From Prostheceraeus crozeri (taxonomy: Eukaryota; Platyhelminthes; Polycladida; Euryleptidae): DNA of 64,000 bases. The first letter of the stretch is position 1. Every line of letters starts with the position of its first letter. A program made the translations under genes and the position numbers. Below, piece by piece: positions 58,690 through 64,000 of the stretch. A model generated the notes under the pieces. It made no database searches, was not told the DNA's origin, and worked only from the letters and a program-made list of their open reading frames with translations. The stretch spans positions 868,001-932,000 of the forward strand of contig CAJQUW010001420.1 in assembly GCA_907163375.1 (NCBI GenBank), in the 5' to 3' direction.

Positions 58690-60530
58690 AAATGCTCGCT
58701 TTTTCCTTTTCGGATAAGATGCCTGCATCCATGTGTGCTTCGTTCATTTGTTTCCAACGTCCAATGAAAGAGCCTGTAGAGGGTGGATGCTTTCTTCTCT
58801 GCCAATCACATTTTTGAAATGCCTCTTTGTCTTAAATCTACAGTCAATAACACTATAGCATGATGGACTGTACCGGTATACATGAATCAAGACAATGAAC
58901 ACAGGTAGCCGATCTCCAATTGCGCATGTTCGACGTCAGCCGTGGACATCGAGCATCATGAATTTCGAGAATTCATTTCTTAATAACAGTACACTAGTAC
59001 TAATTGTGACAAATGCGATAAATTCTTTCTCAAGAGTAGATGCTCTCAGAAGTGCTTCTTTCAGGCTATTTCAAAACACCTCTTAGATCATCATAAATTC
59101 ATATACAATAAGAGAGACTTAAATAGCATACACACATCTGTTTACAGAAGCATTTTCCACAAGCCTGGCTGATTTAGAGACGGTTTTGCATCCTTGAAGC
59201 TTCTAACTCCTACATATTGATATTCGCCTCCATCTATAGATTCAATCGAAGGTTGTTCATTTTGTTTTGATAGACTGGATGCATGAATTTGCAGTAAAGT
59301 AATTTCATATGCATATGCATTTTTCTTCTAGTGAAAATGAAAAGAATATGGGAACCTCCCTTCCAAAGCTCATAAAATGATTGTGACAGGGTTTTTGATT
59401 GCTAAAATACTGTGTGTTTGTCCTCTGATGATGATTAAATTAACAAACAAATAGGTATTGCGTCTCGATGAACCTGTTTAAGTCTATCCTATCCAAATCT
59501 ACAGCGAATTTGCATTTCTGATAACTTTTCCACTTTCAATCGGATACATTTTTATCTCACTCACCAAATGAAATCCAAATGCATTTCAACCTTCTCGTTC
59601 TCTGTAGCTTTCATTATCTACATGTCTGATTTCATTTCGAAAGAATGAATGATTTGTGCAGAAGTGCCTCATGAAAATCAAAAGATTTCTAAAACTTGCG
59701 GAAATAGATGAATTAATCAGTCGAGCATTGGAATGAGAATTCCTGCACATTATAATAATTGATGACAGCGTTAAAATTCATGTTTATCTCTTGCGTGTAT
59801 TTGAAGAAGGAACATTTTCACTAATTTCAAAACAAACAATTTTATAAAGTATATCTTGTGATTCAAAAGTAGCATTCAGTATAAGCTAGGAATGTAGACC
59901 ATTCAAACTGTTGGTTCTAAAGTTCATAAAGACAAAATATAATTCTTGGTATTACCTCAGAATTGTAGCCTGCTTGAAATTCTGAATCATTAGCCGTCCG
60001 ACTCGAGTTCGGGTCTGACCGACAAAGGGTCAGGCCGGGGTTACTAACTGTAAAGTGGTCCAAAATACTTTACAATTAGGTGATCGAACTGCCACAATGA
60101 CCACATAAAACAACTACATTATAATCCCGCTATAACGCACATATGGCATGACGTTGTAGGTTTCAAGTGTTGATTTTCAATTAATATATCGAACATGAGG
60201 ATATAAAGGGCATTTTGGTCATTTGTGTGTAGGCTACTTACTTTGTAACGGGATTATACTGTGCCAATATATAACTGTACTGAGCTGAAATAATCGTTCC
60301 TTACATCATATATAAGCTCAGGTCTAAAACCTAAGATAAAAATGCCTATGGTAACACTGGCATTTTGCTGGGTCGTATCCACACCTACGCGTATATGTTT
60401 CTAGAAACGAGCAAACCACCTCGACTGGTCGCACCCTGTCCTCATGGACGCCGGGTCCGCATTACAACTCTATAAGCTTTCGTGCAGGTTTTATGTGTTC
60501 GGTTGTCGCATGCTATTTAGCCAATATTCT
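58690..60530. other. Unannotated stretch
   Basis: No gene or RNA feature that I can support. A small hairpin CTGTAAAGT...ACTTTACAA lies near 60048-60076. Confidence 0.4.
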
Positions 60531-61832
60531 GAAGGTTATTCCCGGCATGCTTCTCGTGACAAAATAAATATGTAACAACCGCATGTCTGACAGAACACAC
60601 ATATCGGATGCCTCATAGGGTCACATTTCTTCCTTTTCAATGTCCTCTTCACACCAAGCGCATTTCTTTTGGTTGTGACTTTGAGGTCAAGAAGTGATTT
60701 TTTCGTGGTAGACGCAATTAAATTATCCAATGTGCACATCCCCTTTTCCTGGCTCTTTAAATTGCTACAGCCTTTTTGATTTAGTAATTTAGCAAAAGGG
60801 GACATTTCGTAGATAGACACAACCTTGTACATGACGCAGGATAAGTAGCGGACACGTGTCAAAATCAGCCCTGGACCACCGATATGTAAGAGATTTACAT
60901 TGAGACAATATTGATATTGATACCCACTTGATAATAATAGTAATAATCTTACGCAATAATCCTGTGTGTTTCTTTGGTCTCTGGTCAGAATGTTTTGAAA
61001 AATGGTCCTGAAATTCTGTTTTGATAAAAATGCACCAGCGAAAATCACCAAAATGAAATTTGAATAACAGGATGGCTCTTGGCTCCTGGAAAGCTCTGGG
61101 TCACTAGTCGTCGGGTCAATATTTTTTGGCGCGGTTCGCTCTGGTCACCCCTGTTCTTCTTCAATGGTTGTACAACAAGAAACAGAATTTCCTCTTCTAA
61201 GTGCACACTCTGTGTTTGTGTTATAAGGTAGCCTAGCTCTGAATCCGAAGGACATTCTGCATTTGATGCATCTATAGTATCATTAAGCCAGAGCCTCTAT
61301 GACTCCGGAAGCGGTGGAAGCGATTTCTGTCGCCCTTGGATTTTACAGAAATTCGGATGTATTTTCTACTACCATATCAGAGTTGTGAGCGCTTTCAGAC
61401 ATTGCATGAGGATTTGAAAAATTGTGTTAACTCCAAATGTCATATGCATGCACATTGTACATGTATTGATACTTTATTATGTTCTTCCTTAGTACATGGG
61501 TTTGAATTTTGCATGTATTCCTGAGAGAATTTAGATCAGATACATGATCATGTTTTCATGAGCAACTTCATGCCATTCCAGAGGATATTTCACACTCATT
61601 ATTCTTTAATCACTGCTTTTTTAGGCTACTCCTTAAACGTATATGTAAGGTAGAGTGATTATGAGAATAGAATAATTAAATATTGAGTTGTATCCTCAGT
61701 TAAAAAATGGGAACAGACCTAAATAACTGCCATTTCATCCAATATCATGAGTCATCAGGAGGCCTCGTTCACATCTCTCAACATCGATACAACACCCTAT
61801 TCAAAGTTGCAGCCATGCCCGGGTCAATTTGA

Positions 61833-61953
61833 GATTTGCAATTAGCAAGTTAATGAAATTTCGACGGGCATGCATGAAATATCACTTTAAATGTGTTTGA
61901 AGTGATAGTTAATGAATGTCGTCGAAATTTTACTAACTTGCTAATTGCAAATC
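61833..61953. repeat. Hairpin with 34-bp arms
   Basis: The left arm GATTTGCAATTAGCAAGTTA (61833) continues to TTCGACG; the right arm ending 61953 is its complement with about two differences. The loop contains an inner stem TATCACTT/AAGTGATA. Probably a small MITE. Confidence 0.8.
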
Positions 61954-61959
61954 TGATCA

Positions 61960-63780
61960 TGAGAAGTAAAGCATACACTCATTTATGATTGAATTGTATG
62001 TCAGTTCAGTATCTAGAAATACGGTTCACGGGTCATAGTCTCAGCGGATCACGGGTCACTGATGGTTTCAACTCTGTCCGCAGCACCCCATTTCCTGTCC
62101 TCTCGTACCTGTAAGGAGTCACAGGAATCGATTTCTCTCTCTTTCCTTCTCTCTTGTAGATTCATATCATCCCCAGAGCGATCCTTTCTCCTTCCATTTG
62201 CACAAGGCAAAGAGGGTGACCACTAAATGAGATAACATTCGCATTCAATATCTCTTCGCCTATTCTCTGCCTCTGTCGCAACTATTCTCTGACTCTCATC
62301 AGAAACTTTCTAAGTTCCGTGCTTCGTCGCATTGTATCTCGCTATTAAAGCAATATACGAAGTTTTCCGCGGTGCTTAATTCATTCTAGCGAAAGCTCTA
62401 GGGTTTTTGATGACGGGATTTTAATGAAGCGTTTCCTATCTCAGTACATGGTAGTGATTACTCGCTCCTGCGAAGTCAGATAACGCATCAACTGACTTGA
62501 GCACATCATCATTCTGCTTCCTGTCGAACTGAATCGATGACTCACTCTGAGAGCAGGCAGAATTCAATCAGATTGTGAACGCACTTGGGATCACAGGAAA
62601 AGTTTGAAGGCCATAAATGCTACCGTTAATACAATTAGATAATCATGTGCAAAGCAGGTGTTTATCCGGTGTATGGTTTAATGAAGGAATTATTACTGAA
62701 GGAAATATACAGTCATGAAACCGCTACTATGAATCGGAAATGCAAACGCTTGCCTTCTTGAGGTCGAGATAAACTCATGAGATAGAATTAATGCGATGGT
62801 TCCGCCTCTAAAAGCGTATACATTTAGTGAGCACCGGTTCGTCTGGCCATGTTATATGTTCTATCACGCTTGAATGTGATGAATGGAATCAAAATCATAA
62901 TTTAGTAATAACACAAACAAGAACAGTCCTTGTCATTGATGTGATTACAGCGATTTCGGTTTTGTGTCAATTTATAGACTGTTGGTTCTAAGTGGTCCGA
63001 AATCGAAGTTGCAAATTGCTCCTCTAAAACAGAATGTGACATAACCTTGATGACATTCTGTATAGTATAATTTGAGAGCCATTCAGAATCGCAAGAGCAG
63101 ACGCCTTACTGAATCACATTTACAAATTATTGCGTCATTAAATTTCATCCATAGAACAGCATATGTCCACTTATGTTGCGCAGAATAGGCCTACGCAACA
63201 AATTCTGCACTCATTGAAAATTTATCTTTGATAAAGGATTTAGTTTGGAAATATCCAATTGAGATTTGCAAATGTCCAAATATCAGGAATAATTATTCTT
63301 TTCATAGTTAACTGAAAATTGCTTGTGCATCAACAAAAATGCTCTTCAAGATTCAAGTGAAGAGAACGGTAAACATTGCAGAGAGAAAAGACACACATCT
63401 CTCGATCACTAGATTAGATTATTTTGACTTTCTATAAGCGCAATTTGACTGAGCCTGATTATCCCGATTTTGTTTCATCATTTGTTTCCTAAATCACTTG
63501 CTTTGCTGGCGCTTGATATGATATTTTGATAGTTACCTGCGGCATTTTTATTAGATAGACGATTTTTTTATAATTGTAACACTGCATAATGAGTATGAGG
63601 ATTTCGTGAAAGATATTCATATTTCAGACGTTTTGTGCTAATATTGTAATTTTGTTTGGAAGAAAAATCAAACAAAAGTGTCAATTGAGTAAAACTGTAT
63701 CAAATGTTATTGAAATTATAAACAAATTGTAATTAATTTCTTAATTAATTCATTCTTAATTAATTTGTTTCGAATTTCGA
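61960..63780. other. Unannotated stretch
   Basis: No gene, transposon or RNA recognised. It ends in an extremely AT-rich patch with repeated TTAATTAA-like words at 63725-63765. Confidence 0.4.
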
Positions 63781-63814
63781 CAGTCATTTGAAAGCTTGAC
63801 ACGAACCTGATTCA

Positions 63815-64000
63815 ATGGTGATCTCTGTTGCGGCGATTCTTCTCGTTGACTGCCCAAAACTCGCTTCCATACATCATCACCTGGTCGCACCATGGTTGTG
63901 CAGACCTTGCTTTTAATTTTGTCGGCATCTTGTTGTCGTACAATACCCCTGTTAGTCATCTCCAACTTCCCCCAGCCGCTTGGATCCTTCTATTCACTTC
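63815..64000 (-). mobile_element. Non-LTR LINE reverse-transcriptase fragment, runs off the right edge
   Basis: On the minus strand: EVNRRIQAAGGSWR, an in-frame TGA, then LTGVLYDNKMPTKLKA and MMYGSEFWAVNEKNRRN. This matches the well-known R-x-x-x-G-x-W-x-x-x-T-G-V-L-x-D-x-x-M-P-x-K-L-K...M-x-Y-G-x-E-x-W-A-V block after the reverse-transcriptase domain of endonuclease/reverse-transcriptase LINEs. The match fades after N-R-D-H-H near 63815. The rest of the element lies outside the window. Confidence 0.8.

Overview
This window reads as nuclear DNA of an AT-rich invertebrate animal (metazoan). Coding exons are short, bounded by GT...AG splice sites and spread over introns of 0.8 to 9.4 kb. Nothing looks bacterial: there are no operons, Shine-Dalgarno sites or long uninterrupted genes. 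The transposon mix (hAT, Tc1, mariner-like, Crypton, CR1-like and RTE/CR1-type LINE pieces, many foldback elements) fits a transposon-rich invertebrate genome, perhaps marine, but I cannot name the species. I saw no convincing LTR retroelement, Polinton, tRNA, rRNA or CRISPR array.

The one host gene I can support runs on the + strand from 7694 to 43089. Eight exons join in a single open frame across seven introns, with matching splice phases at every junction, to give a protein of about 623 residues. It is an XPG/FEN1-fold protein of the asteroid / FAM120 (constitutive coactivator of PPAR-gamma-like) type. All seven acidic positions of the FEN1-family metal site appear to be filled (D38, D99, E173, D175, D195, D197, D269), so it may be an active nuclease rather than a dead scaffold.

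The introns of this gene are packed with DNA transposons. Intron 1 holds a 3.2-kb hAT element with both ends, a flanking duplication and a once-frameshifted transposase. Intron 2 holds a 1.0-kb hAT-like non-autonomous element. Intron 4 holds a 1.74-kb foldback element made of CCCGA/TCGGG arrays and a 197-bp palindromic MITE. Intron 6 holds a 2.65-kb hAT-like non-autonomous element. Intron 7 holds a 2.3-kb element with nearly identical 450-bp inverted arms, a broken mariner-like transposase, a 2.35-kb foldback element with a TA microsatellite inside, and a perfect 65-bp hairpin.

Upstream (1 to 7679) there is a weak coding-like stretch on the minus strand, short tandem repeats, a 2.05-kb inverted-repeat element with TA at both ends, and a degenerate CR1-like LINE fragment. 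Downstream (43090 to 64000) there is no intact host gene that I can recognise. It holds a degenerate Crypton tyrosine-recombinase transposon (minus strand), two opposite copies of an 0.82 to 0.85-kb MITE family (one with a perfect 8-bp target duplication), a hAT C-terminal fragment, several hairpins, a 459-bp terminal-inverted-repeat element flanked by 41-bp direct repeats, a complete-ended but decayed Tc1 element, and a LINE reverse-transcriptase fragment running off the right edge.
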